Shown here: positions 54,627-63,856 of the stretch, piece after piece | Position numbering within the stretch: position 1 is the stretch's first letter | How the letters are laid out: every line of letters starts with the position of its first letter | Origin: Paenibacillus xerothermodurans | GTDB lineage: Bacteria > Bacillota > Bacilli > Paenibacillales > NBRC-103111 | Assembly (NCBI RefSeq): GCF_002220865.2 | Contig: NZ_NHRJ02000010.1 | Coordinates: 43,506 to 107,505 of the forward strand | Length of the DNA stretch: 64,000 nt | Direction of reading: 5' to 3' | The notes under the pieces: model-generated | What the model was told of the DNA's origin: nothing | Database searches by the model: none | Seen by the model: the letters and a program-made list of their open reading frames with translations, nothing else | Made by a program: the position numbers and the translations under genes

Positions 54627-56474
54627 TTACCCTAAATTTAGTCGTCGGCGCAGATCATTGATCGTTTTCTCTAGAATTGGCTGTTTAATCATCTCTAACT
54701 TTATCCGATTCCCATTCATCCCCAAAACGGCACCCTGTGGCTCTAGTCGTAAATTGATTTTGAATCCATCGATTACAAAGTTTATCGATTCATGCGTCCA
54801 TTGAAACGCCGAGATCGGCTGAGTCAATGGCTGCAGACTAATGTGTGTCGCAAAATTCACTTGCTGTCCCTCTGCGGTATATGCTAATGTCCATGCAGGC
54901 TCTAATGTTCCGTGGCGGACAGAGCACCAACCTTTCAATGGATTCTTCTGTCCTTTAACAAGGTTAGGTTCGCGACTATCGTTTAGTAAAGATCGAATGA
55001 TCATCTGTTTGTTTTTGCTGGTCATAGCAAGAATGCTGCCATCGCTGAATGTACACTCTACACCGGGGAAAAAAGTAAACAATTGCTCATATTGATGCAT
55101 CCGATTAGAATAAAGCCTATCAAATACCAATATATTCCATGGTTTGTAGTATAGAATCGCCCTCTGATGAATCACGTCACGATAAAGGCAGTGTAATCCT
55201 GATACGAAGCTAAATGGCTTGCCGAAATAGTAATGAGCCAGACCCGAATTGCCAATGTTGAGCCGAGTTGTCAGAGTGTCCGTCCCATCTACCATCACGG
55301 TGTTGTGTCCTCTTGCAGACACTACATACTTGCGCTCAGGGCTGTCATAGTTGTAATTATAACGACCTGCATCCGTCAACAACGGCTGACCATGGCCAAA
55401 CAGCGTAAAAGATAAATCATCATGATGTTTATGCACTCGCGAATGGAAGCCGCTGTAAAAAACGAGCTGTACAGTATTGTCGTCAAATTTCCATTTATTC
55501 CTGAGCGCCGCGTATCCGCCCCCGCTAAACAGTGCGTCCAACGCTGATGGCTTGCTTCCATTCACTCCATTGCTAAGTACGTACTTTAACTCGGAGACAT
55601 TCTTATCATCCAAGTCTAGCCAAGGTCCTACATCAAGTTCGGTCATCATACTGTCACCTATCGGTGGTATTTGACCGTTTGGTTGCAGGATATGCGCAAT
55701 AAACCTAATCTTTCGAGAAATAATTTTTTGCAGCATTTCATAATGAGGGTCACCTTGCTGCTGGAGGAAGCGCATAAAATGATACAACCGGTTGAGAAAG
55801 ATCACACTATACCCGGGCGAATGCTCCAGATAGCTGCCATCTGCTGCGAACAAATGCTTCAATTGCTGTTGTGCCCTTGTCAAAGCTAAAGCACGCCATG
55901 CAGAGGCATGCTCCAAGTGAGAAAAAACTGTAGCGGCTACATATAAAGCAATATCTTGATCCAACCCATGGTTATGTTTTTGACGATAAAACCCGGAATC
56001 GCTTAGCTTCATGCAATGAAATTCAGCAATTTCAGCAAACTGCATCGCTACTGTCGGATCCCAAGAAACGGTACGCCAAGCCTCAAATAATCTGCAGATC
56101 ACAATCAGCCTTAACGCCGTGGAATGATCATGCCAAGCCATCTCGGAATCAGCCGTAGGCAGATTATGCGTTTTCCAATCCGTAACAATGGCGAGTGACT
56201 TATGAATGAACTTTGTATGGCCAAAGAGTTCGAAACCATGAACCAAGTATTCGATCACGATTAGCGTGTGCAGCCAAAATCTCCAACTCCTCTCCTTATA
56301 TGGATCGCAGGTCCAGAGACTGACCCCTGTATGCGCGCTTTGGTAGACAGGGTATCTTTCCGCTATATAATAATTATCGTTCAGCAGTTCATTACAGATA
56401 TTCAGAAGTTTTTTCTCTGAGTAATTGGTATCTTTTACACCGAATATTTTGATGGGTTTACGGTTTCGGAGCAT
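54627..56474 (-). CDS. Heparinase II/III-like protein
   Basis: The 615-residue protein has an all-helical toroid part (HNHGLDQDIALYVAATVFSH, then LFAADGSYLEHSPGYSVIFL) and a C-terminal beta-sandwich beginning HKHHDDLSFTLFGHGQPLLT. Together these are the Hepar_II_III layout of uronic-acid-glycan lyases, in which Asn, Tyr and His residues abstract a proton. In polysaccharide operons such proteins process the polymer made by the same cluster. No signal peptide is seen. AGGAGGAAATCAAG precedes the ATG at 56474, so the longer frame is rejected. It overlaps the GT4 gene by 17 bases. Confidence 0.85.
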   Translation of the reverse strand: MLRNRKPIKIFGVKDTNYSEKKLLNICNELLNDNYYIAERYPVYQSAHTGVSLWTCDPYKERSWRFWLHTLIVIEYLVHGFELFGHTKFIHKSLAIVTDWKTHNLPTADSEMAWHDHSTALRLIVICRLFEAWRTVSWDPTVAMQFAEIAEFHCMKLSDSGFYRQKHNHGLDQDIALYVAATVFSHLEHASAWRALALTRAQQQLKHLFAADGSYLEHSPGYSVIFLNRLYHFMRFLQQQGDPHYEMLQKIISRKIRFIAHILQPNGQIPPIGDSMMTELDVGPWLDLDDKNVSELKYVLSNGVNGSKPSALDALFSGGGYAALRNKWKFDDNTVQLVFYSGFHSRVHKHHDDLSFTLFGHGQPLLTDAGRYNYNYDSPERKYVVSARGHNTVMVDGTDTLTTRLNIGNSGLAHYYFGKPFSFVSGLHCLYRDVIHQRAILYYKPWNILVFDRLYSNRMHQYEQLFTFFPGVECTFSDGSILAMTSKNKQMIIRSLLNDSREPNLVKGQKNPLKGWCSVRHGTLEPAWTLAYTAEGQQVNFATHISLQPLTQPISAFQWTHESINFVIDGFKINLRLEPQGAVLGMNGNRIKLEMIKQPILEKTINDLRRRLNLG

Positions 56475-58407
56475 CTTGATTTCCTCCTGCTTCACAGACG
56501 CACCCCCTATCGTATATATCGTTATACCTTTTCACCAATTTCTTCCAATCCCTGTTGTGCACAATCCATTCCCTCGCCTGCCATCGAATATGAGGATGAT
56601 CCATTCCGGTTCGTATAGCTTCAACTAAAGACTGTACATTCTCTGCTTCAAACACAATGCCCGTTTGTTTATCAATGATTATTTCCCTAAGTGCCGGAAT
56701 ATCGCTTACCAATACGATTTTGGCCATAGCCATCGCTTCATACGGCTTCAACGGAGTGACTAGCTCGCAAACCTTGAATTTTCTACGTGGGAACGGAAAT
56801 ACGTCTATCACGGAATAGTATTGTACAACTTCACTTCTCGGAACTTTACCGACAAAATGAACACTGTGTGTCAGACCCAAACTCGAGGTAAGTCTTCTTA
56901 ACTCGGCTAGTGCAGGGCCTTCCCCCACAATCAACATCTTAATCTTATATTGTTTCCCGCTAGGAGCATGAATTAGTTGATGAATGGCATGTAAAATAAA
57001 CTCAATTCCTTCGTAGACTTCAAGAGAACCGATGAACCCGATTACTAGATTTCCGTCTAATCCATACTTGTTTTTAAGGTATAGGTTTGGCGAGACAGGG
57101 TTAAATTTCTCGACATCAACCCCGTTAGGTATCACTTCGATTTTTAGGGGATTTACCCCCTTGTTGATCAGGTGGGTTCTCAACGCTTCACTGATGGTCA
57201 CCACCTGGTCAGCCATGTTGCAGGTATATATCTCATAGTCCTCATGCATCCTGTAACGTTCCGATCCCTCAAAGCCGGGCGTCTTTGAACTTTGTGTATC
57301 ATGCCACATCCCTCTTACTTCGTAGACAGTGGGTATACCCATACGTTGTGCAACCATAATAGGTGCTAGAGCATTCTGAAAATTGGATGCGGCATGAACC
57401 ACTCTCGGTTGAACCCGAAGCAGGAAATCTGCAAACTGTTTGGCATAAGACGAGAAGTATGAAATAAGCGGTACTTTATTTAATTGCGACCCTCTATCAT
57501 CCAATAGGCGATAATAATCCACATTCCCAATAGTCTCACACGTGTTGAATTCCATTGATTCTACCGGCGACCAGCCTAATTTTGTAACAATGACCGGATG
57601 AAGCCCCGCCTCTTGTTGATGGTTCACAATCTCAGCGCTGCGCACGGAATACCCGTTAATTTCCGGATAGGATTTGTTTAATGCGTGTAAAATAACATTC
57701 CCCCTCGGCACACTGTGAGGCGCATGAGTCCACACCCATTTTTCTTGCGTAAGCTTGTATTCATCCATTGCCATTTGATACTCGTTAGGCAGCAATTTGT
57801 TACTTTTAGAGCTTAATTGTTCGATGAAATTCAACCGTTGGCTTATGTTTCCCATACGATGGTGAAGACTGATGAGTCTTCTTAATATGGTTGGGTTTGT
57901 TGGATGAATCGAATAAGCCTCCTCAGCATACAGTAAAGAATTCTTCAGATCATTTTGTTTAAAACTTTGTTTAGCCAGATACTGCAGAAGCCCAACCCTT
58001 TGCCGAACTGGATATTTATCTAGGACGGCGTACAGCTCCTGCAACTTATTTTGTTCTGAATACCAGCGAACCCGTATCGTATCCCATGTAACATTCCCAT
58101 CCATAACAGTCGTTATTGCCTTTATGAGCTTTTCATCCACCGGCAATGGAACGGGGTCATGGATAAGGAATTCCAGAAGACGAGACCATACTTTCTTTTT
58201 CCTTCGTTTATTCAGGGGGTGTGTGGTCACAAAAATCTGCTGAATCACTTGTGGCTGATACCCATTTTCTTTTACCATGCGTTCTATTGACTTCAATGAC
58301 TTTATCATTTTTTTTATTTCCGCTTCAGAGGAATCGTGTTGAATGACGTCCATCATTCGTTGTAACGTCTGCACGAATTGAGATTGTACTTCACTCCCCA
58401 TTAACAT
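56458..58407 (-). CDS. Glycosyltransferase family 4 with helical N-terminus
   Basis: The 649-residue protein has about 220 N-terminal helical residues with TPR-like character (NSLLYAEEAYSIHPTNPTIL). A GT-B fold follows, with RGMWHDTQ, KIEVIPNGVDVEKFNP and VIGFIGSLEVYEGIEF. The donor-binding end reads PLKPYEAMAMAKIVLVSDIP. It would transfer a sugar from a nucleotide donor in the cytoplasm during polysaccharide or surface glycan assembly. The helical part may bind partners. It lies between the CgeB-like transferase and the heparinase-like gene. Confidence 0.9.
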   Translation of the reverse strand: MLMGSEVQSQFVQTLQRMMDVIQHDSSEAEIKKMIKSLKSIERMVKENGYQPQVIQQIFVTTHPLNKRRKKKVWSRLLEFLIHDPVPLPVDEKLIKAITTVMDGNVTWDTIRVRWYSEQNKLQELYAVLDKYPVRQRVGLLQYLAKQSFKQNDLKNSLLYAEEAYSIHPTNPTILRRLISLHHRMGNISQRLNFIEQLSSKSNKLLPNEYQMAMDEYKLTQEKWVWTHAPHSVPRGNVILHALNKSYPEINGYSVRSAEIVNHQQEAGLHPVIVTKLGWSPVESMEFNTCETIGNVDYYRLLDDRGSQLNKVPLISYFSSYAKQFADFLLRVQPRVVHAASNFQNALAPIMVAQRMGIPTVYEVRGMWHDTQSSKTPGFEGSERYRMHEDYEIYTCNMADQVVTISEALRTHLINKGVNPLKIEVIPNGVDVEKFNPVSPNLYLKNKYGLDGNLVIGFIGSLEVYEGIEFILHAIHQLIHAPSGKQYKIKMLIVGEGPALAELRRLTSSLGLTHSVHFVGKVPRSEVVQYYSVIDVFPFPRRKFKVCELVTPLKPYEAMAMAKIVLVSDIPALREIIIDKQTGIVFEAENVQSLVEAIRTGMDHPHIRWQAREWIVHNRDWKKLVKRYNDIYDRGCVCEAGGNQDAPKP

Positions 58408-58434
58408 CCAGCCCCTTACGCCAGGAGAAGAGTA

Positions 58435-60156
58435 TCAAACAGTGACGATTTTTCTATATTTTGAGGTCTGAGCAATAAGAGTAGCACTGCCTCGCTTAAT
58501 CGCTGCTTGATACCCATTCCAATTCGGACTAATCTTTACAAAATTAAATTTATCTGTGGAATACATGCGCATGCCTGCTTGCGAACATGCATTCAAAAAT
58601 TCAGGAAACGCACCTTTAAGGTTGTTGGGTAACGGAACCCGAGATAAAATCTCCTTTTTAAGGATCCACGCATGTGCGGAAATGGGCTCACCATAAGTAT
58701 TTTGATAAGATTCATGGTGAAGTAAAAGTAAACTCCGGTTTTTGATGAATTGAAAGTAACTGCTTTTCCCCACGATGTGCGCGTCTGTATAACGAAATGC
58801 GTTCATTAAATCGGTGATAAAGTGAGGCCCGTAGTAGTAAAATGAATGAAACAGGGAGATGTAATCGTAACGCGACTGCTCAAGCGCCAAACTGACAGCT
58901 TTTCCCACAGACGTGCCGGGAGGCACCTGAACGATTGAAATGTCTGTGGCCCTCGCACATACCTCCTTCCACTCGTCGCAAAGTTCAACACATTCAGATA
59001 AGATGATAAGCTCTTTCTCCTTCCATGCCTGACGCCGATAATTTTTCAACAGCCGGTTCAACTTTTCCGGACTGTTTACTAGGCTGATCACGGTCACCCC
59101 CGGCTTTGCATGTAGAGGGATATTTAAAGTTTGTAGTATTGAGGCGAATCGATGCTCGCAGAGATGCTTTGAATGAACTTTACGGATACCGAGAAGGCTT
59201 AATTTTTCGCCTAGGTCGGAGCGCTTAATGAAACGCTTTAGATATTTCTTCGCTTTTTCCTGCGTTTTAGCGATCATCACAATGTCCTTAAACATCTTTT
59301 GGATTCCTTCGGAAAACGTACTAATTACGATCGTGCCGGATGCCAGCAATTCGAATACTCTCCTTGCAAACATCGTTGGACTATCTTTTACCGAATTCAC
59401 GTTCAAAAACACCCTGTAGCATCTGTATGCCTTAACCATATCCTTGTAATCAAGTCTTGCCACGACGTGATTCTTGTAGCTTTTGGGAAATGGGAATTTC
59501 TTTCGATTATAAATGTGGAGATTGTATTTTAATGCAGGTTTAAAAAGAATAGCCATATCTGTTTTGCGCTCAGGATAACGATGTTGATAATACGATCCTG
59601 CAAAAGCTACGTTCTCTCTTTCCTTCCACCTGATACCAACAGGGTTATGGATAGCCGGTTGCGCCCCGAAAGGAAGCGGTAAGACCCGATCGTTCCCGGT
59701 TATTTGCTTATACCGGTCAACACTGTTCAAATCAGTTGTAAAAATGATATCGAATAATTTGGCTGTTTCTATAAAATGTTGAAAATTGGGAGGATCCTCC
59801 TTGTTCCAGAAGACAGTTGGTATCCCGCTTTCCTTGCAATAGCTCACTAGTTTGCCAATTGTGGCGTCTGTCTTGCATTCGGAGCCTGCGATTTCGCCTC
59901 TCCAACTCTCATCCAAACCTCTCCATGCGGATTCAACGAATAAAAAATGGGGACAAATGTTTTGTATTTGTTCATACCATGTTTCTGCGTGAAGCTGCAC
60001 CAAGTTGCATTCGAACCGAAAGCATTCGTAGCTGAACATATCTAATATACATGCCACAACAATGTCCGGCCGGTTGCATTTCTCAAGCGTATACGTTTGC
60101 AAACGATTCACTTTTTTTCGGATGGTTCCCCCTGGAGCTGTTTTCACCTTTTTCAC
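58435..60156 (-). CDS. CgeB-like glycosyltransferase with a second GT domain
   Basis: The 573-residue protein has an N-terminal CgeB-type GT-B domain (GIPTVFWNKEDPPNFQHFIE, AFAGSYYQHRYPERKTDM, FARRVFELLASGTIVIST). A smaller C-terminal GT2/GT-A-like domain follows (PGVTVISLVNSPEKLNRLLK, then DYISLFHSFYYYGPHF). The usual DxD of GT2 is not obvious, so that half may be inactive. CgeB proteins of Bacillus act on the outer spore surface, hinting at spore crust or capsule decoration. The start is GTG after GGAGGTGCTTAC. Confidence 0.83.
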   Translation of the reverse strand: MKKVKTAPGGTIRKKVNRLQTYTLEKCNRPDIVVACILDMFSYECFRFECNLVQLHAETWYEQIQNICPHFLFVESAWRGLDESWRGEIAGSECKTDATIGKLVSYCKESGIPTVFWNKEDPPNFQHFIETAKLFDIIFTTDLNSVDRYKQITGNDRVLPLPFGAQPAIHNPVGIRWKERENVAFAGSYYQHRYPERKTDMAILFKPALKYNLHIYNRKKFPFPKSYKNHVVARLDYKDMVKAYRCYRVFLNVNSVKDSPTMFARRVFELLASGTIVISTFSEGIQKMFKDIVMIAKTQEKAKKYLKRFIKRSDLGEKLSLLGIRKVHSKHLCEHRFASILQTLNIPLHAKPGVTVISLVNSPEKLNRLLKNYRRQAWKEKELIILSECVELCDEWKEVCARATDISIVQVPPGTSVGKAVSLALEQSRYDYISLFHSFYYYGPHFITDLMNAFRYTDAHIVGKSSYFQFIKNRSLLLLHHESYQNTYGEPISAHAWILKKEILSRVPLPNNLKGAFPEFLNACSQAGMRMYSTDKFNFVKISPNWNGYQAAIKRGSATLIAQTSKYRKIVTV

Positions 60157-60199
60157 GTAAGCACCTCCAGATCATTCACTAGTATACGATCCGTTTGCG

Positions 60200-60856
60200 C
60201 TATTTTCTCCCTAAATACCAAGTGCAGGTTTCACCACTAAATATATCTCGCACTTCAAACTGAGCCGCTCTAAACCCTGCCTTACCTAAGGCATTATATA
60301 AATACTGTCTACCAAATTGTACACTTGGCAGCTCGATTCCCTTGGGAAAATACGGTTCTACCTTCGTACCTGTTACCGCAGGCGGCTTGCTGCTATCAGT
60401 TAACCGATGATCGAGAATATGGAAAAGAAATTGCCCGCCCGGCTTAAGCGCCCGCTTTACCGCTCCGAATACTTTATCCACCTCAACTATAAAATCAATC
60501 ACACCGCAGGCTTCAACAAAATCAAACTCTTCATCCTGGAATTCCTTTAAATCCCGAAGATCCGTTTTCACTGTATTATCACCGTAGCGCCCATACAGCG
60601 CCGCGGACACTAGAGTTCCATAACGCTTTCTAATGATATCCTGTTCCCACTGGGTACCTGAAATGACTAAGGCTTTTAATTCACCGCTCGGCAGCACTAC
60701 ACCCGGAATAACCTTCTGATCGAAAATAATACGAAAGGTTTTGAAGCGGGGATCAGCTGTGCATGAAGGACATTTCTCGTTTTTCGGTTTAACATGTCGA
60801 ATCTTTCCATTTAACCACAACAAGTGAAGGTTGTTATCACACACGTTGCACGCCAT
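60200..60856 (-). CDS. SAM methyltransferase with zinc-ribbon N-terminus (paralogue 1)
   Basis: The 218-residue protein starts with CNVC, followed 29 residues later by CPSC, a likely zinc ribbon. A class I methyltransferase core follows (DLRDLKEFQDEEFDFVEACG, then ALKPGGQFLFHIL). It is close in sequence to the two genes to its right, and the three were made by tandem duplication. The ATG at 60856 follows GGAAGGAGAAGCGAACTT; a longer start is rejected because all paralogues begin one residue before the first CxxC. It probably methylates a sugar or glycan in this operon. Confidence 0.82.
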   Translation of the reverse strand: MACNVCDNNLHLLWLNGKIRHVKPKNEKCPSCTADPRFKTFRIIFDQKVIPGVVLPSGELKALVISGTQWEQDIIRKRYGTLVSAALYGRYGDNTVKTDLRDLKEFQDEEFDFVEACGVIDFIVEVDKVFGAVKRALKPGGQFLFHILDHRLTDSSKPPAVTGTKVEPYFPKGIELPSVQFGRQYLYNALGKAGFRAAQFEVRDIFSGETCTWYLGRK

Positions 60857-60876
60857 AAGTTCGCTTCTCCTTCCGT

Positions 60877-61536
60877 TTACTTGATACCTAGAAACCATGT
60901 GCAGATTTCGCCGCTGAATATATCATTCACTTCATACATTTTCGCGTCATAGTGATTTTTCCTCATACATTCAACAACACCATGCTTGCCAAAGAGGACA
61001 TTGGGTAAACTTATCCCTTCTGGATAATAGGGTTCTCTTTTAGTCCCTTTTATGATAGGACGTGCGTCCGTGTTCGTAAGCCGGAATTCGGCAATATGAA
61101 ACAAGAACATCCCGCCAGGCTTTAACACCCTGTATACACTAGACAATACCTCGTTTAATTCAGGGATATAATCAAGCACATTGCATGCATGCACGTAATC
61201 AAAATGTTCATTAGCAAATTCCTTTAAATTTCGCATGTCTGACTTTACGGTACCTTCACCGTAATTGCCATACAAAGCAGATGATATGAATGAACTGAAA
61301 TTCTGAGAAATGATCGACTGCTCCCAGGCAGTCCCCGAAATAACCAAGGCTCGAAGATTTCCTTTATTATTCGCTCTCGGAGCCACTTGCTGGTCATAAA
61401 TCAGGCGAAACGTTTTGAATCGCGTTCTTGCTTCGCAATCCGGGCAGTTCTCAAATTTTTCAGCGATCGGAATTTGTTTGATTTTTCCTTCCAGTAACAT
61501 TGTGTGATACATTTCATTACAAACGTTACACGGCAT
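60877..61536 (-). CDS. SAM methyltransferase with zinc-ribbon N-terminus (paralogue 2)
   Basis: The 219-residue middle paralogue has CNVC, then CPDC, and the methyltransferase segments SDMRNLKEFANEHFDYVHAC and RVLKPGGMFLFHIAEF. GEICTWFLG near the C-terminus is shared by all three (GExCTWxxG). GAGGAG lies 11 bases before the ATG. It follows paralogue 3 by 15 bases and precedes paralogue 1 by 20. Confidence 0.83.
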   Translation of the reverse strand: MPCNVCNEMYHTMLLEGKIKQIPIAEKFENCPDCEARTRFKTFRLIYDQQVAPRANNKGNLRALVISGTAWEQSIISQNFSSFISSALYGNYGEGTVKSDMRNLKEFANEHFDYVHACNVLDYIPELNEVLSSVYRVLKPGGMFLFHIAEFRLTNTDARPIIKGTKREPYYPEGISLPNVLFGKHGVVECMRKNHYDAKMYEVNDIFSGEICTWFLGIK

Positions 61537-61551
61537 AGTTACAACATCTCC

Positions 61552-62211
61552 TCAAATTTTTTGGCCCCAAAACCAAGTGCAGTGCTCACCGGAGAAGGGG
61601 TCGATCATCTCCACCATCTCCGAGCTGAATCGGTGTTGGTTCATCCTTCGTAAGATATCTTTCTTGCCGTACATAATACTTGGCAATACAACCCCTTCCG
61701 GGTAATACGTTTCTCTTTTAGTCCCCTCGACGGTCGGAGGGCTATCGTCATCGCGTAATCGATGGGATAATATGTGAAACAGAAATTGACCGTTAGGCTT
61801 CAACACCCGATAAACACTAGTCAATACCTTATCGATCTCGAGAATAAAATCGAGCACGCCACTAGCATGAACATAGTCGAAAGTTTGGTCGTCGAATGGC
61901 TTTAAATCACGGAGATCCGCATGTATTCTGCCTTCCCCGTAATCGCCATACAAACAAGAATTAACGATATTTATAAATGTCTTTTTGAGTATGCTTTGCT
62001 CCCAGGCCGTACCCGACATGACCAAAGCGCTTAGTTGATCCTTTGGATTAACTAATGAGGGCACGACCTTCTTTGCAAAGATGACGTCTAGCGTTCTATA
62101 CCGGGGCCGAGATTCACAAACAGGGCAATTCTCGAATATTTTGCTTGCTGGATGCAGATTCCAGTTAAACATGTCAGCTTGAATAGTATCAGTACACAAA
62201 TTACAGGCCAC
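61552..62211 (-). CDS. SAM methyltransferase with zinc-ribbon N-terminus (paralogue 3)
   Basis: The 219-residue paralogue has CNLC, then CPVC, with core segments ADLRDLKPFDDQTFDYVHAS and RVLKPNGQFLFHILSH. The start is GTG at 62211 after AAAAGGGGG, overlapping the end of the dehydrogenase gene by 11 bases; the longer frame would run deep into that gene. Being first in order and most diverged, it may be nearest the ancestral copy. Target unknown. Confidence 0.83.
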   Translation of the reverse strand: MACNLCTDTIQADMFNWNLHPASKIFENCPVCESRPRYRTLDVIFAKKVVPSLVNPKDQLSALVMSGTAWEQSILKKTFINIVNSCLYGDYGEGRIHADLRDLKPFDDQTFDYVHASGVLDFILEIDKVLTSVYRVLKPNGQFLFHILSHRLRDDDSPPTVEGTKRETYYPEGVVLPSIMYGKKDILRRMNQHRFSSEMVEMIDPFSGEHCTWFWGQKI

Positions 62212-63499
62212 GGCTTCTTTCCCCCTTTTCAATTTGCCACGCGGGGCCAAAGCCGAAACATCTATAGCCAAGCTCTCGCATTGCGGCTGCATCCAGAATA
62301 TTGCGTGTATCAAATAAATTAGGAATTCTCATCTGATCTTTTATTTTTGAGTAGTTCATATCCTTAAACACCTCGTGATCCGTAAGAATAACGATACAAT
62401 CGGATCCGAAGGCAGCATCGTAGGGGCAGTTAAATTTATTCTGGAAGTCTCCTTCTACGTGTGGATCATAAATGTTTATTATAAATCCTTTGTCTTTTAA
62501 TATTTTGATCACGGAGAGTGAGGGGCTTTCCCTTGTATCATCGATATTTCCTTTATAAGCAAGACCGAATGCCGTAACAACCGGTTTCTCCTGTTCGCCT
62601 ACAATGCCCTCTATCCTGTGAGCGATGTGCATAGGTGTCTCAGCGTTAATTGTTCTGGCCATTGCGATTAATCGTGCCTGCTCAGGGGCACTGCTCACAA
62701 TGAACCATGGGTCGACGGCAATACAATGTCCCCCTACCCCAGGGCCGGGTTGCTGGATATGGACTCTTGGATGTGTGTTTGCCAACGATATGGCTTCCCA
62801 TATATCAAAGCCGATCCTCTCTGCTATGCGTGCCAATTCGTTGGCATAGGCTATATTGATATCCCGATACGTGTTCTCCATTAATTTCACCATTTCTGCT
62901 GTTCTGATATCGGTGCCGATAATGTTAGCCCTCACGAAGCTGCGATACAGTTCTATCGCTTTCTCTGTCGACCTATCATTAATCCCTCCGACAATCCGGG
63001 TGTTAGTGACCATTTCAACCAATATATTTCCGGGTATCACACGCTCCGGAGAATGAGCCACATATAATTCATTGCCAATGTCGAGCTTCGACTGAAGTAA
63101 AATAGGTATAACCACTTCTTCTACAGTTTTGGGTGGCACTGTCGATTCAACGATGACGAGACTCCCCCGCATTAAGTAAGGAACGATGGAAGCAGCAGCT
63201 GCCTTTACGAAGGATAAGTCAGCTGTATGATCGGCCAGTGCAGGAGTTTGAACACTGATAATAAACGCATCCGCAAGGGTAGGCTCGGTAGAAAAAGACA
63301 ATCTGCCGCATGTTAAGGCTTCATGTAAAGCTTCCTTTAATCCAGGTTCTTCGAGGTGCAATTCACCGTTATTCAATGCTTCTACCACAGTTGAATTAAC
63401 ATCGACTCCATGAACCTGAACACCATGCTTAGCGAAAATGATAGCTGTTGGAAGGCCGATATAACCTAAACCGACAACACACACTTTCAACATAATCAC
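62201..63499 (-). CDS. UDP-sugar 6-dehydrogenase (WecC/UDP-glucose type)
   Basis: The 432-residue protein has an N-terminal Rossmann fold (VCVVGLGYIGLPTAIIFAKH), a central domain (AEMVKLMENTYRDINIAYAN) and the catalytic loop PGPGVGGHCIAVDPWF with Cys-259. It oxidises the C6 hydroxyl of a UDP-sugar to a carboxylate using two NAD, giving a uronic acid. GVGGHCIAVDP is closest to UDP-N-acetylmannosamine dehydrogenases, but UDP-GlcNAc or UDP-Glc types cannot be excluded. It is the first gene of the polysaccharide operon, and its uronic acid product fits the heparinase-like gene downstream. Confidence 0.9.
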   Translation of the reverse strand: MIMLKVCVVGLGYIGLPTAIIFAKHGVQVHGVDVNSTVVEALNNGELHLEEPGLKEALHEALTCGRLSFSTEPTLADAFIISVQTPALADHTADLSFVKAAAASIVPYLMRGSLVIVESTVPPKTVEEVVIPILLQSKLDIGNELYVAHSPERVIPGNILVEMVTNTRIVGGINDRSTEKAIELYRSFVRANIIGTDIRTAEMVKLMENTYRDINIAYANELARIAERIGFDIWEAISLANTHPRVHIQQPGPGVGGHCIAVDPWFIVSSAPEQARLIAMARTINAETPMHIAHRIEGIVGEQEKPVVTAFGLAYKGNIDDTRESPSLSVIKILKDKGFIINIYDPHVEGDFQNKFNCPYDAAFGSDCIVILTDHEVFKDMNYSKIKDQMRIPNLFDTRNILDAAAMRELGYRCFGFGPAWQIEKGERSRGL

Positions 63500-63624
63500 C
63501 TCCGTTCACAAATCGCATGTCTTACATTATGAAGATTTAGATAATTACGCTAGGGCTTATATGTACAAGTAACAAATATTTTCTAAAATTAGGGCGTTTA
63601 CGATTAAGTCATTCAACAAAAAAG

Positions 63625-63669
63625 AGGACCTGCTGTCTTGAGCAGGCCCTCTACAATTTGTAGCGCTTG
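63625..63669 (-). terminator. Terminator of the truncated gene at the right edge
   Basis: On the minus strand GAGGGCCTGCT pairs with AGCAGGTCCTC around CAAGAC (one mismatch), followed by six T. It lies directly after the stop of the leftward gene tail at 63670. Confidence 0.8.
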
Positions 63670-63856
63670 TTAAGCGTTATACCAGCTTGGGATGACTTTT
63701 TCAAAGTTCTTATGATCTTCCAGCACAATTCGAATGCGATCAATCATAGATTCCAGTTGGTGCGGAACAACTTTTAAAGTCCATGATATTGTTGGCAGCA
63801 TAATTAGAGCGTTGTACAAACAATACAATCTCCAGAATCGCTCCGGTATTTTATAA
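63670..63856 (-). pseudogene. Gene tail truncated by an IS3-type element
   Basis: About 60 C-terminal residues remain (KIPERFWRLYCLYNALIM, then KNFEKVIPSWYNA), followed by a good terminator. The upstream part is missing: the element end TGTCCCCATAGGG begins at 63857. The open frame that continues into the element (start near 63918) is therefore artificial. I do not recognise the original protein; its place after the polysaccharide operon allows a glycosyl- or acyltransferase, but this is a guess. Confidence 0.6.
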
